From Clostridium sp. (lineage in GTDB: Bacteria; Bacillota; Clostridia; Clostridiales; Clostridiaceae), in contig JARLHR010000042.1 of the NCBI GenBank assembly GCA_031292145.1, positions 1 to 64,000 of the forward strand: a stretch of 64,000 nucleotides of DNA, read 5' to 3'. Position 1 is the stretch's first letter, and each line of letters opens with the position of its first letter. A program made the position numbers and the translations under genes. This document shows, one piece after another, positions 26,496 through 35,444 of this stretch. Under the pieces are notes generated by a model, which was given only the letters and a program-made list of their open reading frames with translations, searched no databases and was not told the origin of the DNA.

Positions 26496-26528
26496 AAAAT
26501 CACATTTTCAAGTGAATGTGATTTTTTT
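26496..26528 (+). terminator. Intrinsic terminator after the methyltransferase gene
   Basis: AAAATCACATT (26496-26506) and AATGTGATTTT (26515-26525) pair perfectly over 11 bp, followed by TTT. Confidence 0.85.
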
Positions 26529-26542
26529 ACTAAAGAATATAT

Positions 26543-26571
26543 TTGACTTTATCCAATGTTGGATGTATTAT
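26543..26571 (+). promoter_or_regulatory. PadR promoter with operator in the spacer
   Basis: TTGACT (26543-26548), 17-base spacer, TATTAT (26566-26571). The spacer is filled by the palindrome ATCCAATGTTGGAT (26551-26564), repeated upstream of the flavoprotein gene at 27355-27368. Placement between -35 and -10 suits autorepression by PadR. Confidence 0.75.
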
Positions 26572-26588
26572 ATGAAATATAGTTAAGA

Positions 26589-27308
26589 TTGGATAAAGAG
26601 GTGAGAAATATAATTAAAGTATTAATTCTATATTATTTAAGTATAAAACCTACTCATGGATATGAAATTCAAAAATTTATACAAATAAATCAGATGGATA
26701 TGTGGACTAAGATTCAATCAGGATCAATATATTATGCTTTAAATAAGCTTGAGAAAGAGGGACTTATTGTATTAAAAGAAGAAATTGGTTCTGGTTCTAA
26801 GGCAAGAAAAATTTATACAATAACTGATAAAGGTAGGGAGGAATTAAAGGAATTTGTAAAAAATGAGTTGGATAATGAAATATTTCCGAGTGGTTCTGAT
26901 AAATTTATTATTTACCCATTGTTAAACACACTTGATAAGCAAAGTATGATTTCTAAGATAAATAATCATATTGATCAATTAAGTGATAAAATAGCATACT
27001 TAAAAAAATGGCAGAAGATCAAAATTAATAAGCAAAGTTTAGCAGTTGAAAGAATTTCTTTTGATATGATGATTGTTAACCTTGAATACCAAATAAAATG
27101 GCATGAAGCACTTATTCAAGAAATGGATAAATGCATTGCTGTAAGTAATAAAATTTCAAATCTTATTTCAAGCTTTGATTTTTCAAATGCTGAAACAATT
27201 GAAGCTTCAACTGATGATTCAATTGAAAGTTTAAAGAAAGAAATATTAAACAATCCTGAAAGAGCGGAAGAAAAATTAGAGGAATTAATTAAAAAATTGA
27301 GTAAATAA
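26589..27308 (+). CDS. PadR family transcriptional regulator
   Basis: The protein of about 230-239 residues has an N-terminal PadR winged helix (LILYYLSIKPTHGYEIQKFI, SGSIYYALNKLEKEGLI, ARKIYTITDKGREEL) and a long C-terminal coiled-coil region with a Vir-type dimerisation helix. The start is uncertain: TTG 26589 and GTG 26601 lack spaced ribosome sites, while GAGGTGA at 26598-26604 is correctly spaced only for ATA 26610 or ATT 26613. Two identical palindromes mark its own promoter and that of the downstream iron-sulfur flavoprotein, its likely target. Confidence 0.82.
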   Translation: MDKEVRNIIKVLILYYLSIKPTHGYEIQKFIQINQMDMWTKIQSGSIYYALNKLEKEGLIVLKEEIGSGSKARKIYTITDKGREELKEFVKNELDNEIFPSGSDKFIIYPLLNTLDKQSMISKINNHIDQLSDKIAYLKKWQKIKINKQSLAVERISFDMMIVNLEYQIKWHEALIQEMDKCIAVSNKISNLISSFDFSNAETIEASTDDSIESLKKEILNNPERAEEKLEELIKKLSK

Positions 27309-27312
27309 TGTA

Positions 27313-27339
27313 TTATCCTATCTTTATTAGATAGGATAA
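27313..27339. repeat. Perfect 11-bp hairpin between padR-type gene and flavoprotein gene
   Basis: TTATCCTATCT and AGATAGGATAA pair exactly around TTATT. A-rich rather than T-rich sequence follows. It may attenuate readthrough or be an extra regulator site, as it also contains ATCC/GGAT half-elements. Confidence 0.5.
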
Positions 27340-27352
27340 ATTAATAAGATTC

Positions 27353-27370
27353 ATATCCAATGTTGGATAT
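27353..27370 (+). promoter_or_regulatory. PadR-type operator upstream of the iron-sulfur flavoprotein gene
   Basis: ATATCCAATGTTGGATAT is a near-perfect palindrome with the same 14-base core as the operator in the PadR promoter. It ends 18 bases before the flavoprotein ATG. Confidence 0.72.
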
Positions 27371-27388
27371 GAAAAGTGGAGGGTATAT

Positions 27389-28189
27389 ATGAAAATAGTT
27401 ATATTAATGGGAAGTCCAAGAAAACAAGATAGTTACAATGTGTGCAAAGAAATAGAAACAAGATTAGATAGTATGAATACTTCTTTTGAGTATATTTTCT
27501 TAAAGGATTATAAAATTAAGGATTGTAGAGGATGTGGGATATGCTTTCAGAAGAATGAGAATCTTTGCCCTTGCAATGATGATTTATTTAAAATACGACA
27601 AAAGCTAATTGATGCAGATGGGATTATTCTTGCTACTCCTGTATATGCATATCAGATTCCAGCACCATTAAAAAGAATTATTGATAGATTAGCATTTTTA
27701 TTTCATCGTCAAGAATTAGTAGGAAAGCCTACATTAATTGTTGTCACTAGTGATGGTGGTGGACATAGACAGGTAAGTAAATATATGAAAATGACTGTTA
27801 GTGGCTGGGCATGCAATTTGATTGGGATAATTAGTATTATTTCTCCTATGTATTTTAAGGACAGGAAAGATAATTCTGCGTGGGGGTATAATGAAAGATA
27901 TCATAATAAGATATCTTTAAGGAGCAAAAAGCTTACACATAAATTTAAGGAAACGATTGAAAATGAAGTTGCAAAAACTCCTTCTTTTTATGAAATATTT
28001 ATGTTTAATTGTTTAAGGACTAAGACTTTTACATCTCAAGTAGATTATGATTTTTGGAAAGAAAATAATTGGCTAAGCTCATATTATTTTTATGATACAA
28101 GGCTTAATCCGCTAAAAAAAATATTCGGAATTATATTAAGGAAAAGTGTTAATTTATTAGGTAGAAGGTTAAAAAATAAGATATCATAA
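27389..28189 (+). CDS. Iron-sulfur flavoprotein-like flavodoxin-fold oxidoreductase
   Basis: The 266-residue protein begins MKIVILMGSPRKQDSYN (FMN loop), with C46-x2-C49-x2-C52-x7-C60 (an Isf-type compact cysteine motif) and a GILATPVYAYQ-like segment near residue 88. The C-terminal 80 residues are an extension with aromatic and basic residues not found in the shorter paralogue at 10103. It is likely a redox or detoxification flavoprotein, controlled by PadR through the operator at 27353. GTGGAGGG precedes ATG. Confidence 0.8.
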   Translation: MKIVILMGSPRKQDSYNVCKEIETRLDSMNTSFEYIFLKDYKIKDCRGCGICFQKNENLCPCNDDLFKIRQKLIDADGIILATPVYAYQIPAPLKRIIDRLAFLFHRQELVGKPTLIVVTSDGGGHRQVSKYMKMTVSGWACNLIGIISIISPMYFKDRKDNSAWGYNERYHNKISLRSKKLTHKFKETIENEVAKTPSFYEIFMFNCLRTKTFTSQVDYDFWKENNWLSSYYFYDTRLNPLKKIFGIILRKSVNLLGRRLKNKIS

Positions 28190-28202
28190 AGTTGAAACAA
28201 AG

Positions 28203-28382
28203 CAGATTTCCAATTGTATAAGTTCACTTTTTGATAGTTTCTATAGAGCAAGCAATACAAAGGATAAACCAGGAAATGGTTTAGGATTTTACATGTGTAA
28301 ATATATAATGGAAAAGATGGATGGAGAAATTTTTGCAGCATGTGAAAAGCAAGGTTTGAGCTTTACGTTAGTATTAAGATAG
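28203..28382 (+). pseudogene. C-terminal fragment of a sensor histidine kinase
   Basis: A 59-codon open stretch without a start reads LFDSFYRASNTKDKPGNGLGFYMCKYIMEKMDGEIFA, the F-box and G2 box of an HATPase domain, then FTLVLR and a stop. The rest of the kinase is missing. FtsX-type ABC transporters such as the one next door are frequently paired with two-component systems, so this may be what is left of its sensor. Confidence 0.7.
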
Positions 28383-28427
28383 GCTATTTATATATCAAGA
28401 ATTTGATGAATTTAAGCATGCTGTATA

Positions 28428-28460
28428 AAGCCAATCTCTAATTTTTAAAGGGATTGGCTT
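28428..28460. terminator. Hairpin between convergent kinase fragment and permease gene
   Basis: AAGCCAATC (28428-28436) pairs with GATTGGCTT (28452-28460). It lies just past the permease stop. The T-tract on the minus strand is weak. Confidence 0.5.
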
Positions 28461-28472
28461 AAATAACGGTTT

Positions 28473-30716
28473 TTATTCTATTCTGGATTTTAATGATTCA
28501 GTCATGGATATTCTATTTATCTTTCTTCTACTTAACAGCTTTGATAGTTCAAAGGTAAAGTATATTATGACGAAACCAATTAGAATATAGATATAATCTA
28601 TAGTTACAGGGAAAGATATACTCATATCTTTTGTCATTGATTTAAACAACGCAGTTAAGGAAGCAAGTAGGAGAGGTACTCCTAGTATATAGCCAAGCAC
28701 TACTATAAAGTTGGAACTGTTTAAAATTAGGGAATAAACTTCTTTCTCTCTGTAGCCTAGAACCTTCAAAAGAGAAATATTCTCTTTATTCTCCTCTATA
28801 GTAAGAGACGTAACAACATATATCACAATAAGTCCAATTATAAAGGACATAAAAGCTATGCCAGCAATTGCTACTTGGAGTGGCTTTGTCATTGCATCAA
28901 AGGCTTTTTTCATGTCATCCACTGTTACAGCTGCTAAGATCTTATTTTCTGGAATATCTATTTTTTCTGTGCTCCATAATCCAATGTAGCTGCCAGAAGG
29001 GAAACCGAGCATATTGTTAAGGGTATCAAGTGGTATATAAATATATTGCCCTACAAAAGTTTCTGCAATACTGTCAACTGTTATGCTGTATTCTTTGGAG
29101 TCCAGCCTATTAATAAGTGTTACAGTATCCTTTGGTTTTATATTAAATTTATCAGCCAAAGGTCTTGTAATAATGATTTTGTCAGACTTTAATATATTAC
29201 CTGATTTATCCTTAAAGGAAATATACTGAGAATCAGAATTTACACCATACACTGTAAAAGTAGTTTTATCATCTGATTTCATTGAAAAGGGTATTTCCAT
29301 GAAAGCTTCTCCTTTTTCAGGCTTACCATTTTGAATGGAGTTGAACACATAATGATAATTATATTTAAATGCTTCATTAAAAGAGTCTTTAAGCAAGGCA
29401 TCCATTGAACTCTTTGATGCAAAGCCCATTAGTAGCAGCATGGTTGCCATAATTATGCCAAGTAAAAGAAATGCGCTTCTTGGTATGTTTCTAAGCTGCT
29501 CTCTAATTTTATATTTAGTATTAAAACTGAATCTTTCAAGCTTTATGTTTTTTTCTAAGAAACCAACCTTATTATTTTCTCTTCCACCTCTCATTAGCTG
29601 TATAGGTGAACTTTTAAGTGATTTATTAACTACAAAATAACTGCAGACTACTAAAAAGAATATTGGAAGCAGAATACTTATTATAATATAGTTTATATCA
29701 TAGCTTAAAGAACCTATAGGAATATTAAAGAATGACACATAGTAGTTCATCATAGGCCTTAAAGTTAGCATTCCAAGTATAGTTCCTAAAATACCGCCTA
29801 AAAGTGAAATGAGCAAAGGATAGAGAAGATAATGCGTCATAATCTCTCTTTTTCTATAGCCTAGTGCATAAAGCGCTCCTATAATAACAGCTTCTCTCTT
29901 TAACATTCTAAACATAACTATGCCAGTTAATATGCAGGTTAGAAGAAGCACAGCTATAGGCATAGATGAACTCATCTCATCAATACCAGAAAGCTTTGCT
30001 GTAAAGTATGTAACTCTTGGGTTGTCACTTACGTTCATCCAGCTGAGAAGAATAATATTCTCACTTCTTAGATAATTCTTAAACTCAGATATTTTGTTAT
30101 TTATATTACTCCTATCATCGTTAAATCTTATGGCATAAGAAATATTGCCTCTATTTAAACTATTAAAATCATCTTTACTTACAACCGCTACCCCAAAACT
30201 GTTTGGATCATTCATTATATCGGATTCTTCTTTTAGCGGATAAATATAGTTTGGAAGGGACATAAAACCTGATATAATAAAATTCTTATCATAAATTTTT
30301 ATGCTATCCCCAATATTTAATTTATTAGCTTTTCCATAGGACGGATCTATAAGAATCTCACCGATGCTTAAAGCTTTTCCCTCAATTATGGCTGGTATAT
30401 TAACTTTTTTATTTTCACTGAATATTCTTAGGATTTTATCTTTTGATACTGAGTAATCAATTACCTTTGATTCCTCTATATTCATATTAAATTTTGTTTC
30501 TAAGGCTTCAATATTATTTATTTGGGAGCTGGCCATAAAATTTGCATCTTCTTGCTTATAATCTTTTTCGAAAGAAGAGGATAGTTCTGTAAGGTTCCTT
30601 GAAACCAAGTTAAACATTGTAAAAAGCAGGCAGCTAAAAACAATAAGGACTAAAGAACCAAAGTATTGGGATTTGCTTTCTATCATGGTTCGTTTGATTT
30701 TTTTATTAATAATCAT
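28473..30716 (-). CDS. ABC transporter permease, FtsX/MacB type
   Basis: The protein of about 747 residues has two FtsX-like permease halves. A first membrane segment near residue 20 is followed by an extracellular MacB-PCD-like domain, three segments at about 255-365, a fifth segment near 415, a second extracellular domain, and three final segments at about 620-735. The stop of the ATPase gene overlaps its ATG (TAATG), so translation is coupled; an upstream in-frame GTG at 30722 is an alternative start. With the ATPase it probably exports lipids or peptides or acts in antimicrobial peptide resistance. Confidence 0.85.
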   Translation of the reverse strand: MIINKKIKRTMIESKSQYFGSLVLIVFSCLLFTMFNLVSRNLTELSSSFEKDYKQEDANFMASSQINNIEALETKFNMNIEESKVIDYSVSKDKILRIFSENKKVNIPAIIEGKALSIGEILIDPSYGKANKLNIGDSIKIYDKNFIISGFMSLPNYIYPLKEESDIMNDPNSFGVAVVSKDDFNSLNRGNISYAIRFNDDRSNINNKISEFKNYLRSENIILLSWMNVSDNPRVTYFTAKLSGIDEMSSSMPIAVLLLTCILTGIVMFRMLKREAVIIGALYALGYRKREIMTHYLLYPLLISLLGGILGTILGMLTLRPMMNYYVSFFNIPIGSLSYDINYIIISILLPIFFLVVCSYFVVNKSLKSSPIQLMRGGRENNKVGFLEKNIKLERFSFNTKYKIREQLRNIPRSAFLLLGIIMATMLLLMGFASKSSMDALLKDSFNEAFKYNYHYVFNSIQNGKPEKGEAFMEIPFSMKSDDKTTFTVYGVNSDSQYISFKDKSGNILKSDKIIITRPLADKFNIKPKDTVTLINRLDSKEYSITVDSIAETFVGQYIYIPLDTLNNMLGFPSGSYIGLWSTEKIDIPENKILAAVTVDDMKKAFDAMTKPLQVAIAGIAFMSFIIGLIVIYVVTSLTIEENKENISLLKVLGYREKEVYSLILNSSNFIVVLGYILGVPLLLASLTALFKSMTKDMSISFPVTIDYIYILIGFVIIYFTFELSKLLSRRKINRISMTESLKSRIE

Positions 30717-31414
30717 TACCACTCAATCCTTTCTGCAGGCATGGTTGTGTTATTAACTATGCTCTCTACGATTTCTCCACTTCTAACCCTATAAACCTTA
30801 TTGGCCATAGCACTAATTGCAGTGTTATGGGTTATCATAAGTATAGTTGCACCAAACTCATTGTTTATCTTCTGAAGAAGCTTTAATATTTCTCTTGAAG
30901 TTGAAAAGTCAAGGGCACCTGTTGGCTCGTCACACAATAAAAGCTTTGGATTTTTAACTATAGCCCTTGCAATAGATATTCTTTGCTGCTCGCCGCCACT
31001 CAGTTCTCTTGGAAATCTATGCTTTTTATCAAGCATATCTACGGCTTTTAAGACATCATTAGTGTTCAGGGGTGATTTGCTTATATTTGAAACAACCTCT
31101 ATATTTTCTCCTACAGTAAGATTAGGTATTAAGTTGTAAAACTGAAATATAAAGCCTATATTTTCTCTTCTATAATCTGTAAGCTTATTATCGTTTAACT
31201 TAGTAATGTCTATATTATCAAAGGAAATCATACCTGAGTCGCATCTGTCAATCCCGCCAATAATGTTAAGAAGTGTTGATTTTCCAGAGCCAGAAGGCCC
31301 AAGTATTACTCCTATCTCACCTTTTTCTAAACTTATATCTGCACCTTTTAGAACCGTTGTGATTACATCACCTGTATTGTAACTTTTCTTTAAATTTTCT
31401 ACTTTCAAAAACAT
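30716..31414 (-). CDS. ABC transporter ATP-binding protein (LolD/MacB-like)
   Basis: The 232-residue ATPase has Walker A GPSGSGKST at about residue 39, Q-loop IFQFYNLIP, signature LSGGEQQR, Walker B LLLCDEPTGALD and a switch His (ITHN). The LolD/MacB/FtsE-type signature with NLIPNLTV matches the FtsX-type permease downstream. GGAGG lies before the start on the minus strand. Confidence 0.9.
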   Translation of the reverse strand: MFLKVENLKKSYNTGDVITTVLKGADISLEKGEIGVILGPSGSGKSTLLNIIGGIDRCDSGMISFDNIDITKLNDNKLTDYRRENIGFIFQFYNLIPNLTVGENIEVVSNISKSPLNTNDVLKAVDMLDKKHRFPRELSGGEQQRISIARAIVKNPKLLLCDEPTGALDFSTSREILKLLQKINNEFGATILMITHNTAISAMANKVYRVRSGEIVESIVNNTTMPAERIEW

Positions 31415-31849
31415 TACTTACCTCCACCTATCAATTCATTTTTCATTGTTGAGAGTATTTTGTTTTCAATGCTTCAAAAGGCTCTTCTAATAGTCTTCAC
31501 CCAAGGCCACTGACTTATTCAATGTATATTCCTTAATGTTATAGGATACTACTGTGGCAAAAATACAAAGACGCTTATCATCCTTCTTCTTTTGTTTTAA
31601 GAAGAATGTTGATGATAAAGCATGTGCATATAAAATATCGATATAATTTAATTAGAGAAAAAATGATTATATTGCAGAACTAAATTTTATAAAATAAAAA
31701 ATAGACAATACATTGACTATGCTAATTCGTGTTGATATAATGATATAGTCAATATATTGTCAAAGTTCTAATGAACTTGGTAAGTTACTTAATGAAATAG
31801 ATTTTTTACTCAAAATATAAGAAAATAATATTGCAAGGAGAATGTAATT
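31415..31849. other. Long divergent intergenic region with MarR-type promoter
   Basis: It separates the ABC operon (minus) from the BAAT-type gene (plus). An imperfect hairpin built on GCTTATCATC and GATGATAAAGC lies at 31573-31622. The clear signal is the promoter and twin palindromes at 31702-31763. No ORF of note is seen. Confidence 0.55.
31702..31763 (+). promoter_or_regulatory. Promoter with two MarR-type palindromes, upstream of the BAAT-type gene
   Basis: TTGACT (31713-31718), 17-base spacer and TATAAT (31736-31741) form a near-consensus promoter. The palindromic element TAGACAATACATTGACTA overlaps the -35 (31702-31719), and a second copy ATAGTCAATATATTGTCA (31744-31761) follows the -10. 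The same element occurs at 33212-33248 before the MarR gene. Confidence 0.78.
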
Positions 31850-33145
31850 ATGAAAATAGACATATCTGATATGGAATCACTTGTAACTGAAAAAATAAAA
31901 ATAAAAGTGTTAGAGCTAAGCCCCAATAGTAAATTAAGAATTAGTATTAAAACAGAATTACCATGGTGTTCAGGAGAGGAATATTCATCTTATGGAATAT
32001 TCATTTCTAATGAACAAGGAGAAGTGGATTTAGATTTAGTTAAGCCTGTGGAAGGTACTTATGAAGCTAATGATAGTATGGGATTAATTTATTCGTTGAA
32101 AAAATCTAGAACTGAAGGAAAAAACATTGCAGAAAATATATCTATTGATAAACCAATGATTATGAATATGGTATTTGAATCGTCTAATGAAAGAAAGGAA
32201 ATTAATTTAAAAAGATTATTTAAAACAGAAGATGTTATTGTAAAGCATATATGTGAAGAAGGGTTTAGTGGAGAACTATTTTATAAAGAAAAATCTAATA
32301 ATAAAATAATTTTGATGCTAGGAGGATCAGATGGAAATATGAGTGCAATAACTCTTATGGCAGCTCCACTTGCATCCAAAGGTGTTAATGTTCTAATGGT
32401 TCCATACTTTGCTTCAGAAGGATTACCAGAGAAATTAGAAAAAGTTCCACTAGAATACTTTGAAAAAATATTTAAATGGATTGAGAATAATGAAATTATA
32501 AGTTCTAAAGAAATATTTCTACATGGAACATCTAAGGGTGGAGAACTAGCTCTTTTGCTTGCTTCAAGGTACAAACAAATTAAAAAAGTGGTTGCAGTAG
32601 AACCCCACGCTTATTGCTTTCAAGCACTTAATGGAATGAATTGTGGAAAGAACGTTTCATCATGGTCACATAAAGGAGAATCAATTCCATTTATAGGAAT
32701 TGACAATAATATTTTTATTGAAGATCAAAAGAAGGCTATAGAAAATGGAATTCCATTTGGATTTGCTAGTACTTATAAAAAAAGTATTGAAAGAGTAACA
32801 AATAAAGAAGAAGCAAGAATAAAAGTAGAGAATTCTGAAGCAGATATTCTTATGTTTGCAGGAAAAGAAGATAATATATGGAATAGCTATGATGGCTGTT
32901 TAGTAATACTAGATAATCTAAAAAAGAGTGACTACAAGCACAAAGTAGAACTCTTAACATATGATAGAATGGGCCATCCAATGCCAGTACCATATATTAT
33001 TCCGATAAGTGATACCTTATCCATAAAGATGATGGGAGGAGTATTTTCTTCGGGAGGAACTATAGAAGGCAATGCAGAAGGACAGTTTAAATCTTGGCAA
33101 ATAACAATCGAATTTTTTATGGAGCCTTTATCAGAAAAACTTTAA
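31850..33145 (+). CDS. Acyl-CoA thioester hydrolase/BAAT C-terminal family protein
   Basis: The 431-residue protein has an N-terminal beta-sandwich of about 130 residues, as in BAAT/acyl-CoA thioesterases, then an alpha/beta hydrolase. The hydrolase domain contains MLGGSDGNMS near residue 158, nucleophile elbow HGTSKGGE with S228, and a late GHPMPVPYI with the catalytic His. It could hydrolyse or transfer acyl groups. AAGGAG precedes ATG. Both its promoter and that of the MarR gene downstream bear the same palindrome, so the pair forms one regulon. Confidence 0.82.
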   Translation: MKIDISDMESLVTEKIKIKVLELSPNSKLRISIKTELPWCSGEEYSSYGIFISNEQGEVDLDLVKPVEGTYEANDSMGLIYSLKKSRTEGKNIAENISIDKPMIMNMVFESSNERKEINLKRLFKTEDVIVKHICEEGFSGELFYKEKSNNKIILMLGGSDGNMSAITLMAAPLASKGVNVLMVPYFASEGLPEKLEKVPLEYFEKIFKWIENNEIISSKEIFLHGTSKGGELALLLASRYKQIKKVVAVEPHAYCFQALNGMNCGKNVSSWSHKGESIPFIGIDNNIFIEDQKKAIENGIPFGFASTYKKSIERVTNKEEARIKVENSEADILMFAGKEDNIWNSYDGCLVILDNLKKSDYKHKVELLTYDRMGHPMPVPYIIPISDTLSIKMMGGVFSSGGTIEGNAEGQFKSWQITIEFFMEPLSEKL

Positions 33146-33211
33146 GAATATGAATGAATATATTACAAGAATTTTAGCATTATTGATATTTCCACAGTAA
33201 AGTTATATAAT

Positions 33212-33248
33212 CTATAGACAATGTATTGACTAAATACATTGTCTATAG
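33212..33248 (+). promoter_or_regulatory. Overlapping MarR-type palindromes upstream of the MarR gene
   Basis: CTATAGACAATGTATT (33212-33227) and AATACATTGTCTATAG (33233-33248) form a 37-base palindrome around GACTA. It includes the same TAGACAAT..ATTGACTA element found at 31702. It lies 36 bases before the ATG and probably gives autoregulation. Confidence 0.78.
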
Positions 33249-33283
33249 ATTTTAATTTAAATTTTACAGAGGAGATTTTTAGC

Positions 33284-33838
33284 ATGGATTATGATAAAGA
33301 ATTTTATTTATTACATATAATGCAACAAGCATTTTCAAGTCTTTTTTTAGTTTCAAATAAACTTCAAATTACTGGGGATCAATATTGTGCACCATTAACA
33401 TCTAGGCAATATATGACAATGCTTGCAGTACTTCATTTGCCTAAAGATGAAACTACTTTTATTAATATTTCTAAAAAGCTCGGAACAACTAAACAAAATG
33501 TAACTCAATTAGTTAAAAGTCTTGAAAAGAAGGGATTTGTAGCTATCATCCCAAGCAAAAAGGATAAAAGAGCTGTAAATGTAGGCTTAACTGAACACGG
33601 GATGGATGCTGTGATTAAATGTGGAAAAGATTCTGGAATTAATTTTATGGCTGATGTTTTTAAAGATTTTACTAAAGAAGAAATAGAAACGCTTTGGAAA
33701 CTATTGATTAAACTATATCGTTTTGATGGTGTGGAAATGGATGGATTTGAGGAGAATGTTCAAATTCCCAATATTGATTTAGAAGAGGAAGTAAGATTGG
33801 GATTAGAAAAGTTTTCTAAGAGAAGAAATGCTAAATAA
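33284..33838 (+). CDS. MarR family transcriptional regulator
   Basis: The protein of about 184 residues has a MarR winged helix: LTSRQYMTMLAVLHL, then TTFINISKKLGTTKQNVTQLVKSLEKKGFV and the wing IPSKKDKRAVNVGLTEHG. I choose ATG 33284, preceded by GAGGAG, over a GTG/ATT-side extension that would run through the operator. It most likely represses itself and the BAAT-type gene. Confidence 0.85.
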   Translation: MDYDKEFYLLHIMQQAFSSLFLVSNKLQITGDQYCAPLTSRQYMTMLAVLHLPKDETTFINISKKLGTTKQNVTQLVKSLEKKGFVAIIPSKKDKRAVNVGLTEHGMDAVIKCGKDSGINFMADVFKDFTKEEIETLWKLLIKLYRFDGVEMDGFEENVQIPNIDLEEEVRLGLEKFSKRRNAK

Positions 33839-34085
33839 TTATAATTAATAATCTTTATGAGAAAATGGGTTTTGTTAAGATAGAATAGTATAGACATTCA
33901 GATGTTATTATAATGTTTAGGTAAAAAAAGCAATTTGGCTAATCCAAAGAAGAACGCATAATAACACCTTTTATATTAAATAATATTAGATAGTATTACA
34001 AATTATCATATTGTTATTATAAAGTATTTGATGGTCACTTTATAATGTTACAAATATTGCTATGAGTGAAAAAAGAGGTGTTCCT

Positions 34086-35078
34086 GTGATTAAAGCTATT
34101 AGAAATCCCGATATTTACCACGGAAATAATAAGAAGTCAAATTTTTTTGAAGGTTGGTACTTTAAGATTGTACAGCCACGTACAGGTCATACATATTGCT
34201 TTATACCGGGTGTATTTATTTCAAGTGAGGAAGGATATTCACATAGCTTTATTCAGGTACTTAAAGGAAATGAGAACAACTTTAAATATTTAAGGTTTAA
34301 AAAAGACCAGTTTAAAGCAAGTACATTCGAATTTAATTTAAAGGTGGAAGAAAGTTCTTTCTCGCTTAATCAAATGACTTTAAATATTAATCAACAGTAT
34401 GAAAAAATATCTGGTACATTATATTTTGACAATATCATAAGATGGCCAGATAGTATTATTAATCCGGGGAGTATGGGATTCTATAATTATTTAGGTTTTA
34501 TGCAGTGCTATAGTCAAGTTTGTGCTGTTGATGGCATTATAAGAGGAAAACTTTCTATTAATGATGAAACAGTTGATTTTACTGGAGGAAAGTTATATAT
34601 TGAAAAAAACTGGGGTAGATCATTTCCGTATTCTTACATTTGGGTGCAGGGAAATTCTTTTGAAAAAGGAGATGGATCAGTTACATGCTCCATAGGTCAT
34701 ATTCCACTTCCATTTAGGAGTTTTATTGGATTTTTGATAGGAATATATGCAAAGGGCAGATTTTATAAGTTTACGACCATAAATAAAAGTACCCTATCAA
34801 TTAACTGTGAAAATGAAAAAATTGTTTTAGAAACTTATAATAAGGATTATTCTCTTAAAATTGAAGCCTTCTATAAACAAGAAACTTTTATGGATTTATA
34901 CGCACCGTATGATGGAAATATGATACCTATAGCAAGTGAAACCCTTCATGGAAATTTAAAGGTCACTCTTTATGATAAGAAAAGAAGTTGTTTAATTTTT
35001 AATGATAACTGCTCTTCTGCCGGTATTGAGCTATCAGAGAATTATATAAATTTAATTAATAAAATCGAAAGAAGATAA
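34086..35078 (+). CDS. Tocopherol cyclase-like family protein
   Basis: The protein of about 330 residues matches the tocopherol cyclase-like family (lipocalin-type two-barrel fold). It starts RNPDIYHGNNKKSNFFEGWYFKIV with the family's H-G...FFEGWYFK signature, then FIPGVFIS...SHSFIQV, SMGFYNYLGFMQCYSQV and YIEKNWGRSFPYSYIWVQGN. In clostridia these proteins have no demonstrated cyclase role. GTG 34086 sits 5 bases after AGAGGTG (34074-34080) and is preferred to ATG 34062. Confidence 0.8.
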   Translation: MIKAIRNPDIYHGNNKKSNFFEGWYFKIVQPRTGHTYCFIPGVFISSEEGYSHSFIQVLKGNENNFKYLRFKKDQFKASTFEFNLKVEESSFSLNQMTLNINQQYEKISGTLYFDNIIRWPDSIINPGSMGFYNYLGFMQCYSQVCAVDGIIRGKLSINDETVDFTGGKLYIEKNWGRSFPYSYIWVQGNSFEKGDGSVTCSIGHIPLPFRSFIGFLIGIYAKGRFYKFTTINKSTLSINCENEKIVLETYNKDYSLKIEAFYKQETFMDLYAPYDGNMIPIASETLHGNLKVTLYDKKRSCLIFNDNCSSAGIELSENYINLINKIERR

Positions 35079-35444
35079 TACAAATATTAATTGTACAAAC
35101 GAAATTGCTAATATACATTTAGTGAATGGTATGATTAAAATCATAAAGTTTATTTGACAAAATTAATTTGAAGAAAAGGTGCTACTCTTTATCGGATGGA
35201 GCATCTTTTTTCTCTTTGAAGATTGAGTGTCATATCAGACACAATTACATTTTTGTATGTTGCCATTTTATGGATAAATTTCTATAATTTATATTGAGGA
35301 TATTATACGTATTAGACATAAAGTTGATTACAATACATTTATGCATCCTTTAAAACAAGAATATATGTACAAAAAAGTATATATATAGTTAAAATTGAAT
35401 AAAAAGCAAAACAAATTTTAAGTTGATATGGAGGTAGGAATAAT
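35079..35444. other. Intergenic region before hypB
   Basis: It contains the terminator at 35174-35212 and AT-rich sequence. No ORF is supported. No clear metal- or hydrogen-responsive site is visible. Confidence 0.45.
35174..35212 (+). terminator. Intrinsic terminator after the tocopherol-cyclase-like gene
   Basis: AAAAGGTGCT and AGCATCTTTT pair (one G-U) around TATCGG-containing loop, followed by TTTTTCTC. Confidence 0.72.
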
